A stretch of 64,000 nt of DNA from positions 62,001-126,000 of the forward strand of contig CAVSND010000016.1 of the NCBI GenBank assembly GCA_963729215.1. Reading direction: 5' to 3'. Numbering within the stretch: the stretch's first letter is position 1; each line of letters starts with the position of its first letter. The DNA comes from CAVQJU01 sp963729215. Its GTDB lineage: Bacteria > Acidobacteriota > Vicinamibacteria > Vicinamibacterales > CAVVIG01. The notes beneath the pieces are model-generated. The model made no database searches. It had not been told where the DNA came from and was given only the letters and a program-made list of their open reading frames with translations. The position numbers were made by a program, and so were the translations under genes. This document shows, piece by piece, positions 6,441 through 16,593 of the stretch.

Positions 6441-8598
6441 TCGCTCGTTCGACGTCCACCACGCCGTCCACGCCGCGCAAGGACTTCATCACGCGCTCGA
6501 GGTGTTTGACGTCGCTGATCTCGACCGTGACGTCGATGCGCGCGCGGCGGTCGTCGTCAGTATGGGCTTCCATGTTGCGGATGTTCGTATTGATGTCGGC
6601 GATCTTGGCGCTGACTGCCGCGAGCAGGCCCTTGCGATCGCGCACTTCCATCGTCAGCTTGACGGTGTAAGGGGCCGCGGCGTCGCCGGTCTCGCCCTTG
6701 TCCCATTCCACTTCGATGCGGCGCTCGGGGTCGTAGAGCAGGTTCACGACGTTCGGACAGGTGGCGGAGTGGACGGAGACGCCCTTGCCGCGGGTGATGT
6801 AGCCGACGATTTTCTCGCCGCGAATGGGGTTGCAACAGCGCGCGCGGAACACCATCAGGTCGTCCACGCCGCGGACCTTGATCTTCTCTTCGCCGGATCC
6901 GAACGCGCGCCGGACGGCCGCTGTGACGGGCCCCACCGGCGGTTTTTCCTGGAGCGATTCCCCGGGGACGAGCTTGAGGAGGACCTGCTTCGGCCCGAGC
7001 TTGCCGTAACCCACGAGCGCATACACGTCCTCGATCTTCTGCAGGCTCAGCTCGGCGAGCAGCTTCGCCATCGCCGGGTCGTCGAACAGCGTCTTGAGGT
7101 TGATGTCGTAACGGCGGGCTTCCTTGTCGAGCACCTTGCGGCCCAGCTCGATCGCCCGAACTCGCTCCTCGCTGCGAATCAGGTACTTGATTTCGTAGCG
7201 CGCGTGCGAGGTGACGACAAAACTCAGCCAGTCGCGGCTAGGCTTGTGCCCGGCCGCCGTGATGATTTCCACGATGTCGCCGCTCCGAAGATGTGTCCGG
7301 AGCGGAACCATCTTGCCGTTGACTCTCGCGCCGACGCATCGGTGACCCACGTCGGTGTGGATCGAGTAGGCGAAGTCGATGGGCGTCGCGCCGCGGGGAA
7401 ACGCCTTGACCAGGCCCTTGGGCGTGAACGTGTAAACCTCTTCCGGATACAGGTCGACCTTGAGGTTCTGGATGAACTCCTGGGGATCGCGGACCTCCTG
7501 CTGATATTCGAGGAGCTGGCGCATCCACTGAAAATGGCGTTCGTCACGATGATCGCCGACGCGCCCTTCCTTGTACTTCCAGTGCGCCGCGATGCCTTCC
7601 TCCGCCATCCGGTGCATGGTGACGGTGCGGATCTGCACTTCGAAGGGCACGCCGCGCTCGCTGATGACCGACGTATGGAGCGACTGGTAGCCGTTCGGCC
7701 GCGGCATCGCGATGAAGTCCTTGATGCGGCCTGGCACGGGCGACCAGGTCTGGTGGATGATCCCCAGCGCGGCGTAGCAGTCTTTCACGCTGTCGGTGAC
7801 GATGCGCAGTGCGATGAAGTCGTAGACCTGTTCGAGATCGATTTTCTGGCGCTTCAGCTTCTGATGGATGCTCCAGAGACGCTTGATGCGCCCGTCGATC
7901 CCGGCCACGGGCACCTGCGCCTCGCGCAGCTTGGCTTCGATCGTAGCGTTCAGGCTCTTGATGAGACCCTCGGCGGCGCGCCGCTTCGCGTCCACCTTGA
8001 TCCGCAACCCTTCGTAAGCCTGCGGCTCGAGGTACTTGAACGCCAGCTCCTCGAGCTCGTTCTTGACCTTGCTCATGCCGAGGCGGTTGGCGATCGGGGC
8101 GTAGATGTCCCGCGTCTCCTCGGCGACGCGCACGCGCCGCTCTTCGGGCAGGTGGCTGAGCGTCCGCATGTTATGGACGCGGTCGGCGAGCTTGACGAGA
8201 ATTACCCGAATGTCGTCGACCATCGCCAGGAGCATCTTGCGGAAGTTCTCCGCCTGGCGTTCTTCGGTCGATGAAAACGGAATCGCGCTGATCTTGGTCA
8301 CGCCCTCGACGACGTGGGCGACCTCCGGACCGAACAGCTCCCGGATTCGCTCAATCGTGGTGAGCGTGTCCTCGACCACGTCGTGCAGCAGCCCCGCCGC
8401 AATCGCCACGGCGTCCAGCTTCAGCTCGACCAGGAACTCCGCGACAGCCAGCGGATGGATGAGGTAGGGCTCGCCGGACCGACGCACCTGGCCCCTGTGC
8501 TCGAAGGCCGAGAACACGTAGGCGCGTCGAAGCATTTCGACGTCGGCGTCAGGGCTGTAGGCCCTCACTTTTTCGAGGAGATCCTCGAAGCGAATCAT
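6433..8598 (-). CDS. rel: Bifunctional (p)ppGpp synthetase/hydrolase (RelA/SpoT family)
   Basis: A 721-residue cytoplasmic enzyme. In order: HD hydrolase domain with HPLAVAEFLV and AGLLHDVVEDT (both metal-binding motifs intact, so hydrolase should be active); synthetase domain with RPNGYQSLHTSVI; TGS domain (VYTFTPKGLVKAFPRGATPI); a zinc-finger/helical region with RARCCNP; and a C-terminal ACT domain ending in VDVERATK. It makes and destroys (p)ppGpp in the stringent response. It stands alone on the minus strand, convergent with ridA. It fits functionally with the nearby DksA-type protein. Confidence 0.96.
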   Translation of the reverse strand: MIRFEDLLEKVRAYSPDADVEMLRRAYVFSAFEHRGQVRRSGEPYLIHPLAVAEFLVELKLDAVAIAAGLLHDVVEDTLTTIERIRELFGPEVAHVVEGVTKISAIPFSSTEERQAENFRKMLLAMVDDIRVILVKLADRVHNMRTLSHLPEERRVRVAEETRDIYAPIANRLGMSKVKNELEELAFKYLEPQAYEGLRIKVDAKRRAAEGLIKSLNATIEAKLREAQVPVAGIDGRIKRLWSIHQKLKRQKIDLEQVYDFIALRIVTDSVKDCYAALGIIHQTWSPVPGRIKDFIAMPRPNGYQSLHTSVISERGVPFEVQIRTVTMHRMAEEGIAAHWKYKEGRVGDHRDERHFQWMRQLLEYQQEVRDPQEFIQNLKVDLYPEEVYTFTPKGLVKAFPRGATPIDFAYSIHTDVGHRCVGARVNGKMVPLRTHLRSGDIVEIITAAGHKPSRDWLSFVVTSHARYEIKYLIRSEERVRAIELGRKVLDKEARRYDINLKTLFDDPAMAKLLAELSLQKIEDVYALVGYGKLGPKQVLLKLVPGESLQEKPPVGPVTAAVRRAFGSGEEKIKVRGVDDLMVFRARCCNPIRGEKIVGYITRGKGVSVHSATCPNVVNLLYDPERRIEVEWDKGETGDAAAPYTVKLTMEVRDRKGLLAAVSAKIADINTNIRNMEAHTDDDRRARIDVTVEISDVKHLERVMKSLRGVDGVVDVERATK

Positions 8599-8712
8599 CG
8601 AAATCGGTGTCTAACCAGAGGAGCGCCGGGCATGCCTTTCGGGCTCGGCGGGCCCGGTAAACGCTGTAACGGTTGTCGGATGGACACGCTGTTCATATTA
8701 GGGACGGCCTTC

Positions 8713-8742
8713 TTGACGTACCTTTTTTGGCTTCACTATACT
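8713..8742 (+). promoter_or_regulatory. Strong candidate promoter for the TPR lipoprotein gene
   Basis: TTGACG (8713-8718), 18-bp spacer, TATACT (8737-8742). Start would be near 8749, giving a leader of about 59 nt and leaving the AAGAGGGGG ribosome-binding site before ATG 8808. Confidence 0.68.
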
Positions 8743-8807
8743 GGCCCGGTTTCGGCTTCGGCAATTTTCCCAGGCTACGGGGTATCCGCGGTCTAAGAGG
8801 GGGCGCA

Positions 8808-9782
8808 ATGCGATCGACTTCGGGCCTGTCATTAACCGCGACGGCCTTGGCTTTGGCGGTGGTTCTGGCCACTGTGGGCTGCGGCAAGGTCAACCAGCTC
8901 AAGGGTGCGAAGGCCTACAAGGCCGCCAACGCAGCCTATCAGACACAGGACTACAAGAAAGCGGCCGATCTCTACCAGGAGGCGGTTGACGACGACCCGA
9001 ACTACCCCGCGTTCGCGCCTGCGTATTTCTTCCTGGGCAACAGCCTCGACAACCTCTGGAAGCCAAGCAAGAAGGGCGATCCTGAGAACGATAAGCTGCT
9101 CCAGGATGCCGTGAAGAATTATCAGCTCGCGGCCGACAAGCTCATGGCGTCGGACAACCCGGAGTTCAAGAAGTACGGCAAGCTCTCGCTGCAGTACCTC
9201 GTGGCGGCCTACGGCGCCGAGAAACTCGACGACGCGGGCAAGGCCGAGCCCATCCTCCAGCACATGATCGAGCTCGATCCGGCCGATCCGGCGAACTACT
9301 TCATGCTCGCCAGGCTCTACGACGACGCCGGCGAGCCGGCGGAAGCCGAGCGCATGTACATCGCCGCCAAGGACGCCCGGCCGAACGACCCCGCCGTCTA
9401 CATGAGCCTGGCGGCGCACTACAACCAGCTCGGCCAGTTCGACAAGACGATCGACGCGCTGGAACAGCGCGCTTCGAAGGAACCCGACAACCCCGAGGCC
9501 TACCAGACGATCGCGAGCTACTACTGGGACAAGGCGAACAAGGATTCGAAGCTGAAGGAGAACGAGAAGCGCGATTACGTCCTCAAGGGCATCGCGTCGG
9601 TCGATCGAGCCCTGCAGATCAAGCCGGACTACGCCGAGGGCATGGTCTACAAGGGCCTGCTCCTGCGGCTCCAGGCGAACCTCGAAAAGGACGCCGCCAA
9701 GCAACAGGCGCTGATTAAGGAAGCGGTCAGCCTGCACGACCGCGCCGAGGAAATCCGCAAGAAGAAGGCCGCCGGGGCGTAA
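8808..9782 (+). CDS. TPR-repeat lipoprotein
   Basis: A 324-residue protein. The open frame extends upstream to 8673, but ATG 8808 has a ribosome-binding site and a good promoter before it and begins a clean signal sequence ending ATVGC-G, so Cys25 is a probable lipidation site. The mature part is a chain of tetratricopeptide repeats: AYKAANAAYQTQDYKKAADLY, then repeats around AEPILQHMIELDPADPANY, AERMYIAAKDARPNDPAVY and DKTIDALEQRASKEPDNPEAY. It is Lys/Asp-rich and likely periplasmic, membrane-anchored, acting as a protein-protein scaffold. Specific partners are not visible. A strong terminator follows. Confidence 0.85.
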   Translation: MRSTSGLSLTATALALAVVLATVGCGKVNQLKGAKAYKAANAAYQTQDYKKAADLYQEAVDDDPNYPAFAPAYFFLGNSLDNLWKPSKKGDPENDKLLQDAVKNYQLAADKLMASDNPEFKKYGKLSLQYLVAAYGAEKLDDAGKAEPILQHMIELDPADPANYFMLARLYDDAGEPAEAERMYIAAKDARPNDPAVYMSLAAHYNQLGQFDKTIDALEQRASKEPDNPEAYQTIASYYWDKANKDSKLKENEKRDYVLKGIASVDRALQIKPDYAEGMVYKGLLLRLQANLEKDAAKQQALIKEAVSLHDRAEEIRKKKAAGA

Positions 9783-9815
9783 TTCCCGCCCGCCGCACTA
9801 CGGCCGTTTGGATTC

Positions 9816-9851
9816 GGGCCGTCGGACAAACTGTCCGACGGCCCTTTTTTT
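9816..9851 (+). terminator. Intrinsic terminator after the TPR lipoprotein gene
   Basis: A perfect 13-bp stem (GGGCCGTCGGACA, 9816-9828; complement 9832-9844) with a 3-nt AAC loop, followed at once by seven T (9845-9851). This is a textbook rho-independent terminator and isolates the receptor gene downstream. Confidence 0.93.
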
Positions 9852-9927
9852 CGTCCGCGTTACATACCCCACGCTAAAATTGCCAGCGGCTTCAAGAAAA
9901 CATCCAATTCCTTCAGGAGAGTCTGCA

Positions 9928-12900
9928 ATGAATCGTGAGAGCAGGTCGCCGATCGTCCGCGCGATTGGGGTCGTCCTGGCCGCCGTCCTTGCCACTATGG
10001 CGCCTGAGGCGTATGCCCAGGGCGTGACCACCGGCATGATTGCCGGTGTCGTGGCCGACTCCCAGGGCGCGGTCGTCCCCGGCGCGACGGTCGTGGCGGT
10101 CCACGAGCCGTCTGGCACCTCTTACGAAGGCGTTTCACAGTCTGATGGGCGCTTCGTGCTGCCCGGCCTGCGTGTCGGCGGACCCTACAAGGTGACCGCG
10201 ACGCTCGCGGGTTTTGGCACGGAAGCCAAGGAAGCTGTCACGGTCAGCCTGGGCGTGGCAACCGACATCGAGTTCAAGCTGAAGGTGGCCGCGGTTGCGG
10301 AAGAAGTGACCGTCACGGCGACGTTCGATCCGGTGTTCAGCACGAGCCGCACGGGCGCGGCCACGGCGATCATGCGTGACGATCTGGCGACGCTGCCGAC
10401 GGTGTCGGGCCGCATCACCGATATCACCCGCCTGAGCCCTCAGTACGGCGGCAGCGGCACGTTCGTCGGGCAGGACAACCGCGGGAACAACATGACGATC
10501 GACGGGTCGTACTTCAACGGCGCGTTCGGTCTCGACACCGCGACAGGAGGCCCGGGCGATCGCACGGGAGTCGCACCGATCTCGCTCGAGGCGATCGAGC
10601 AGGTCCAGGTGAGCGTCGCGCCGTATGACGTCAGGGAAGGCAGTTTCGTGGGCGCCAACGTGAACACGGTGACCCGAAGCGGAACGAACCAGTTCAGCGG
10701 TTCGCTGTACACGCGCTATCGAAACCAATCGTTCGTCGGCACGCAGGCCGCCGGGCTGGCCTTCAACCCCGGCACGTTCACGACGAAGAACACCGGCGAA
10801 TGGGCCGGCGGACCGATCATCAAGAACAAGCTGTTCTTCTTCGAGAGCTTCGAGAGCCAGAACGACACGCGGCCGCTGAACACGTTCACATCGAATCCGG
10901 GCGGCGTGCCGGTCGGCGGCAACACCACGCGCGTCGCCACGTCGGACATGACCGCGCTCAGCAGCTATCTGCAGCGCAACTTCGGCTACACGACGGGCCC
11001 CTTTGAAAACATCGACCAGGTCACGCCCGCCAAGCCCTGGCTCATCAAAGGCGACTACAACCTGAACAACGCCAACAAGATCAAATTCCGGTACAACCAG
11101 CTGACCTCGAGCACCGACAAGAACCAGTCGGGGTCATCGTCGCTCGGCACCAGCCGGCCGGTCCTCACGACGCAGTTCCTGACGTTCGCCAACTCGAACT
11201 ACAAGATGATCGAGGACATCAAGTCGGGCGTCGGAGAGTGGAACTCGGTGTTCCGGACGCTGACAAACAGCCTCATCATCGGCAATACCGTCTTCGACGA
11301 ACCGCGGGGAGCCATCAACCTGTTCCCGTTTGTCGTCATCGGCGACGGCGCGGGCAGCGCGATCACCTCATTCGGATCGGAACCGTTCACCCCGTACAAC
11401 CTGCTCAACTACAAGACATTTCAGATTCAAGACAGCGCGACCAAGTTCACCAAGAACCACGAGTTTACGTTCGGCGGAACCGTCGAGAAGTTCCACTCGG
11501 ACAACTCCTTCTACTTCGGCATTCAGAGCTCGTATTCGTACAACACCCTGAATGACTTCTACGCCGACGCAAACAGCTACCTGGCGAACCCGAACCGCGC
11601 GGTCTCGCCAGTCAACCTGAACATCTTCCAGGCCAAGTACCTGCTGCAGCCCGGCCAGACGACGCCTCCACTGCAATCGCTCGACGTCGTGTACTCGGGC
11701 GGCTATTTCCAGGACCAGTGGCGGCCGCGGGGAAACCTGACCGTGACGGCGGGCCTGCGCCTCGACGTCGCAAAGTTTGGCAACACCGCGTACGACAACC
11801 CGCTCGCCGATAGCCTGACCTTCCGCGATCAGGATGGTTCTCCGGTCAAGTACAACTCCGGCGCCCTTCCGGGAACCACTCCGTACTGGTCGCCCCGCGC
11901 GGGATTCAACTGGGACATGCTGTCCGACGGCACCACACAGGTGCGCGGCGGAACCGGTCTGTTCACGGGCAAGCCGCCGTATGTGTGGATTTCGAACCAG
12001 ATCGGCAACACGGGTGTCCTGTACGGATTTCTCGACAACCGGAACACCACCGCGTTTCCGTTCAACCCGAATCCGGATCGATACAAGCCGGCCGCCACGG
12101 GTGGCGTTGCCGCGAGCTACGAGCTCGACGTGACGGATCAGAGCTTCCGCTTCCCGCAGACCTGGCGGACCAATGTCGGCATCGATCGAAGGTTGCCGCT
12201 GGGGCTGACAGGCACGGTCGACTACATCTACAACCGCGACGTCAACGACCCGGTATACATCAACGCAAATCTGCCGGCCGCCCAGTCAGCCTACGCGGGC
12301 GTGGACGCACGCCCGCGCTGGGTCGTGAACAGCGCGTTTCCGACGTGCAACGGTCCGGCGAGCCCCTGCGTGACGCGGTTGAACAACGTTCCGGGTAATC
12401 AGGTGACAGCCGCTTACGTGATCAAGAACTCGAACGAGAACCGCTCGTGGAACATCGCAGCGTCCGTCTCGAAGCCGATGACCCGCGGCTTCTCGTTCAG
12501 GGGCGGTTACAGCTACGGCGTGTCGAGGAGCCTCGTCGAGCCATCGTCCACGGCGGGCAGCTCGTGGGGGTCGGCAAATCCGATCGTCTTCGATCCCAAC
12601 AACCCGGCGCTCGCCTACTCGATCAACTCGCCCGGACATCGCGTCTACCTGGCGCCGGCATATACGCACCAGTACTTCGGCTGGGGCAACACAACGGTCG
12701 TGGCGTTCTTCGAAGCGCGCCCCAACATCGTCGGCTTCGGCGCGAACACCAGCTACGTTTTCTCGGGCGATGCGAACGGCGATACCGTCAGCGGCAACGA
12801 TCTGATCTACGTCCCGCGCGATGTGTCGGAGATGAACTTCAAGACGTTGACTCTTCCGGCCACGGCCAGTGCACCCGCCAAGACGTTCACGGCGGCGGAG

Positions 12901-13299
12901 CAAGCCGCGGCATTCGAGCAATACATCGAGAACGATTCCTACCTCAGCTCACATCGAGGCCAGTACGCGCAGCGCGGCGCCGTGTTCTTTCCGAACGTCA
13001 ACCGCATCGACCTCAGCCTCATCCAGGATGTGTTCCACAGCACCGGCGGTTCGAAGCATTCGGGACAGATTCGGCTCGACATCACGAACTTCGGCAACCT
13101 CCTCAATCACAACTGGGGCGTCGGTCAGCGGATCATCAACAACCAGATCCTGACCAGCCCGCAGGCTGACGCGCAGGGCCGCCTCACGTACAACCTGCAG
13201 ACGCTCAGCGGCAACCTGCTCACCACTCCGCTGCAGACATCGGCCGGCATCTCCGATGTGTATGTGATGATGTTGAGCTTCCGGTATACGTTCAACTAA
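9928..13299 (+). CDS. TonB-dependent receptor, Oar-like, with carboxypeptidase-regulatory domain
   Basis: 1123 residues from ATG 9928, which has AGGAGAG just upstream; earlier in-frame codons lie inside the terminator. A signal peptide ends at EAYAQG. Residues about 34-115 are a carboxypeptidase-regulatory-like beta domain (MIAGVVADSQGAVVPGATV, DGRFVLPGLRVGGPYKVT). A plug-like region follows (NMTIDGSYFNGAFG, VNTVTRSGTNQFSGSLYTRY), then a long beta-barrel ending SFRYTFN. This architecture, large and without a clear classical TonB box, is the Oar-like class abundant in Acidobacteriota and Myxococcota. Ligand unknown. A TAAAAT (-10-like) sits at 9875. The gene is intact, unlike its downstream neighbour. 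Confidence 0.88.
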   Translation: MNRESRSPIVRAIGVVLAAVLATMAPEAYAQGVTTGMIAGVVADSQGAVVPGATVVAVHEPSGTSYEGVSQSDGRFVLPGLRVGGPYKVTATLAGFGTEAKEAVTVSLGVATDIEFKLKVAAVAEEVTVTATFDPVFSTSRTGAATAIMRDDLATLPTVSGRITDITRLSPQYGGSGTFVGQDNRGNNMTIDGSYFNGAFGLDTATGGPGDRTGVAPISLEAIEQVQVSVAPYDVREGSFVGANVNTVTRSGTNQFSGSLYTRYRNQSFVGTQAAGLAFNPGTFTTKNTGEWAGGPIIKNKLFFFESFESQNDTRPLNTFTSNPGGVPVGGNTTRVATSDMTALSSYLQRNFGYTTGPFENIDQVTPAKPWLIKGDYNLNNANKIKFRYNQLTSSTDKNQSGSSSLGTSRPVLTTQFLTFANSNYKMIEDIKSGVGEWNSVFRTLTNSLIIGNTVFDEPRGAINLFPFVVIGDGAGSAITSFGSEPFTPYNLLNYKTFQIQDSATKFTKNHEFTFGGTVEKFHSDNSFYFGIQSSYSYNTLNDFYADANSYLANPNRAVSPVNLNIFQAKYLLQPGQTTPPLQSLDVVYSGGYFQDQWRPRGNLTVTAGLRLDVAKFGNTAYDNPLADSLTFRDQDGSPVKYNSGALPGTTPYWSPRAGFNWDMLSDGTTQVRGGTGLFTGKPPYVWISNQIGNTGVLYGFLDNRNTTAFPFNPNPDRYKPAATGGVAASYELDVTDQSFRFPQTWRTNVGIDRRLPLGLTGTVDYIYNRDVNDPVYINANLPAAQSAYAGVDARPRWVVNSAFPTCNGPASPCVTRLNNVPGNQVTAAYVIKNSNENRSWNIAASVSKPMTRGFSFRGGYSYGVSRSLVEPSSTAGSSWGSANPIVFDPNNPALAYSINSPGHRVYLAPAYTHQYFGWGNTTVVAFFEARPNIVGFGANTSYVFSGDANGDTVSGNDLIYVPRDVSEMNFKTLTLPATASAPAKTFTAAEQAAAFEQYIENDSYLSSHRGQYAQRGAVFFPNVNRIDLSLIQDVFHSTGGSKHSGQIRLDITNFGNLLNHNWGVGQRIINNQILTSPQADAQGRLTYNLQTLSGNLLTTPLQTSAGISDVYVMMLSFRYTFN

Positions 13300-13453
13300 C
13301 CGACCGAATCCCCAAGGCCTGAGGGAATTCCCTTAGTCCCGGATCCGGCTTTCGCAGAAGTTCTGTCCCGCTGGCGCCGGGCCTTGCCCCGGCATGGACA
13401 GCAGCACGTTAGAATAGTCGCCTCAAACAGGCAACGTCATCAGGAGCTCGCCA

Positions 13454-16400
13454 ATGGATTCTGAAAGGAAACTGCGAACGGTGCGCCGGATTGGGCTGGC
13501 TCTCGCATTTCTGGCTGTGTTCGCGGCGCCGCGGGCCGGGTATCTCGCAGTCGACGACGGAAGGCGCCATCGGCGGAACGGTGACGGATCAGACCAAATC
13601 CGTGGTCCCTGGCGCCACGGTGACCACGAAGAACAGCGCCACAAATGCCACGGCCACCACCGTGACGGACGCGAACGGGCACTTCACGGTCGTCCGTTTG
13701 AACCCGGGATCGTATTCGGTGGAAGTGAATCTCAGCGGGTTCACGCCGTTCAACCAGGGCGGCGTCATCGTCGAGGTCGGACGCGTCACGAACATGGACG
13801 TCACCATCAGCGTCGGCGGCCAGGTCGAAACCGTGAGCGTCCTCGCGCAGGCGCCGGTCATCAACCGCGAGTCCTCCGATTTGTCGACGAACATCAACCA
13901 GACCTCCATTGCGAACCTGCCTGTGAGCGCCAGGCGCTGGTCCAACTACGTGCTGAGCACGCCGGGCGCGGCGCCGGACGGCACGTTCGGCCTGATCAGC
14001 TTCCGCGGCATTTCCGGTCTCCTGAACAACAACACCGTTGACGGCGGAGACAACACGCAGGCGTTTTTCGCCGAGGAACGAGGACGCACGCGACTGAGTT
14101 ACTCGCTGAGCCTCGCGGCCGTGCAGGAATTCCAGGTCACGACGTCGAATTACTCCGCCGAGTACGGGCGCGCGGCAGGCGGCGTCGTGAACGCCGTCAC
14201 CAAGAGCGGCGGGAACACGATTCAGGGCGAGGGCTTTTACTACATCCGCGACAACAAGTGGGGCGCGCAGAACCCCTTCACGACACACAGCGCAGCTGAT
14301 CAACGGCGTCTTCACCGTCGTCCCGATCAAGCCAGATGACCAGCGGAACCAGTACGGCGCGAGCGTCGGCGGCCCGATCGAGCAGAACAAGCTGTTCTAC
14401 TTTTTCAGCTTCGACCAGCAGCGGCGTGACTTCCCGGGTACGGCAGTGCCGAACAGCCCGAACAACTTTTTTGCGCCGCTCAGCGCCGCCGAGCTGGCCA
14501 CGCTGGCGACGCGAGGTGTCAGCCCGGCGGCCGCTAACGATGGCCTCGCGTTCATCCAGAGCCTGACCGGTGTCGTCCCCCGCACCGGCGACCAGACCCT
14601 TCTGTTCCCGAAAATCGACTGGCAAATCACCAACAATCACGCGCTGGCCGTCAGCTACAACCACCTCCGCTGGAATTCGCCCGCTGGCGTCATGACCGGG
14701 CGACACGTCGCCAACGGCGTCGACAACTGGGGTGACGACGGCGTCAGCGCGGACTGGGTGATTGGGCGGTTCACGTCGGTTCTCGGACCCACGGCTGACC
14801 AACGAAATCCGGTTTCCAGTGGGGCCGGGATTTCGAATTCCAGACCAGCCAGCGATCCGTTGCCGGCGAGCCGGTCGCGCCCGGCACGAACCGGTCGCCA
14901 AACGTCGTCCATCTGGGGAACCGCGCCGTTCGAGTTCGGAAAGCCGAATTTTCTCGATCGCCGCTCGTACCCAGACGAACGCCGGGTCCAGGTCGCGGAT
15001 ACCGCGACGCTGCTCTGGAACACGCACCTGGTCAAGTTCGGTCTCGACATCAACCGCACGCACGATACGCTCGACAGCCTCTTCCATGAGGGCGGCGTCT
15101 ACAACTACAACTCCCGGGCCGACTTCATCAGCGACTACGAGCTGAACACCAAGCTCTGCCGGTGCTGGCCGGTTCTACTCCACGTTCAGTCCAGGGCATC
15201 GGGCCGGCGGCGTTCAGATTCGCGACCGTCGACTACGCCGGCGTTCATCCAGGACACGTGGCACATCCAGCCCGAGCGTGACGATCAACTGGGGCCTGCG
15301 CTACGACCTGGAGTCGATGCCGAGCCCGCAGATCCCGAACCCGCTCGAGCCCAGGACGGACGTGTTCCCGAGCGACAAGAACAACTGGGGACCGCGCCTC
15401 GGCATCAACTGGGACGTGACGGGCAAGGGGGACACGATTCTGCGCGGTGGATACGGCATGTTCTACGGCCGCATCATCAATTCGACGATCTCGAACGCCA
15501 TCACCAACACGGGCTGGCGACCGGACAGCTTCAGCTGTCGATCCCGACGACACAGGCCGGCGCTCCGGCGTATCCCAACGTCCTCGCCACCGCCTCAGCG
15601 ACACCGACCAAGCCCGATATCGTCTTCTTCCAGCCCGATGCTCAGAACCCGCTGATCCACCAGTTCGATTTGATCTTCGATCAGCGCATCGCCGCCAACA
15701 CCGTTGCTCTCGGTTTCGTACGTGGGAAGCCAGGGGCGGAACCTTCCGCTTTTCGTCGACTTGAACCTGAGTCCCGCGACAGTCCTCGAACACGTACGCG
15801 GTCAGCGGCGGACCATTCGACGGTCAGCGCCTCACGCTGCCGCTGTTCACGACCCCCACGTCCGAACGCGAACTTCGGGCGGATGACGCAGATCACAACA
15901 GGCGTCGACACGAGCTACAACGCGCTGGTGCTCGCCTTGAACCGGCGCTTCACGAGCGGCCTGCAGATTCAGACGAGCTACACATATTCGAAGGCCACGG
16001 ACAACGGCCAGTCGTCGCAGACGTTCACGTCTGTCAACAACGTCCTCAATCCGTACGACCTCGGTCTCGAGCAGGGCGACGTCCACTTTCGACATCCCGC
16101 ACCGGTTCAGCTTCAACACGGTCTGGATGCCGCGGTCATCGAACGTGTGGCTGGATAACTTCATGCTCGCGCCGGTGATTGGTATTTCCTCCGGCGCGCC
16201 GTTCACACCGCTGGTCGTCAACGGCAACGCTCCCCAGACCACTACGCGTGCAGACCGGCGTGCTCGGAGCGGGCGGGACCAACCGCCTGCCGCAGACCGA
16301 GCGCAATTCGTACCGGCTGCCAACTCAGGCGAGCGTCGATCTGCGCGTGTCGCGCGCGTTCCCGATCGGCAAGAGCAAGCTCGAAGGCATCGTTCGAGGC

Positions 16401-16590
16401 GTTCAACCTGTTCAACCAGCATCAACTACACGCTCGGCCACCACGACGCTTCTACACGATCGGCGGAACGGTCGCGGCTCCGACGCTCGTCTACAATGCG
16501 GCGACGTTCAACACGTATACGAACGCCAACAGCGGCACGTTCTCGCCGAGGCCGCGGGAGATTCAGCTGGGCGTCCGGTACACGTTCTGA
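13454..16590 (+). pseudogene. Second Oar-like TonB-dependent receptor, frame broken by about 19 single-base indels
   Basis: Start ATG 13454 follows AGGAG and opens a signal peptide (RRIGLALAFLAVFAAPRA). The carboxypeptidase-like domain (AIGGTVTDQTKSVVPGATVT), plug (NTVDGGDNTQAFF, VVNAVTKSGGNTIQGEGFYY) and barrel to a final VRYTF-TGA at 16588 can all be read, but only by switching frame repeatedly. I place events near 13540, 14287, 14785, 14816, 14917, 15159, 15191, 15240, 15274, 15512, 15704, 15790, 15861, 16089, 16243, 16394, 16420, 16439 and 16449. All are one-base insertions except a one-base deletion at 15512. Removing 18 bases and adding one gives exactly 1040 codons. It may be a real decayed paralogue or a badly sequenced intact gene. 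Confidence 0.85.
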
Positions 16591-16593
16591 AAC

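Noticed and set aside
6502..8274. A 590-codon plus-strand frame opposite rel
   Set aside because: Shadow of the (p)ppGpp synthetase gene; composition is that of reversed codons.
13454..16590. Programmed ribosomal frameshifting in the second receptor
   Set aside because: Nineteen shifts in one gene and no consistent slippery heptamer; random indels fit better.
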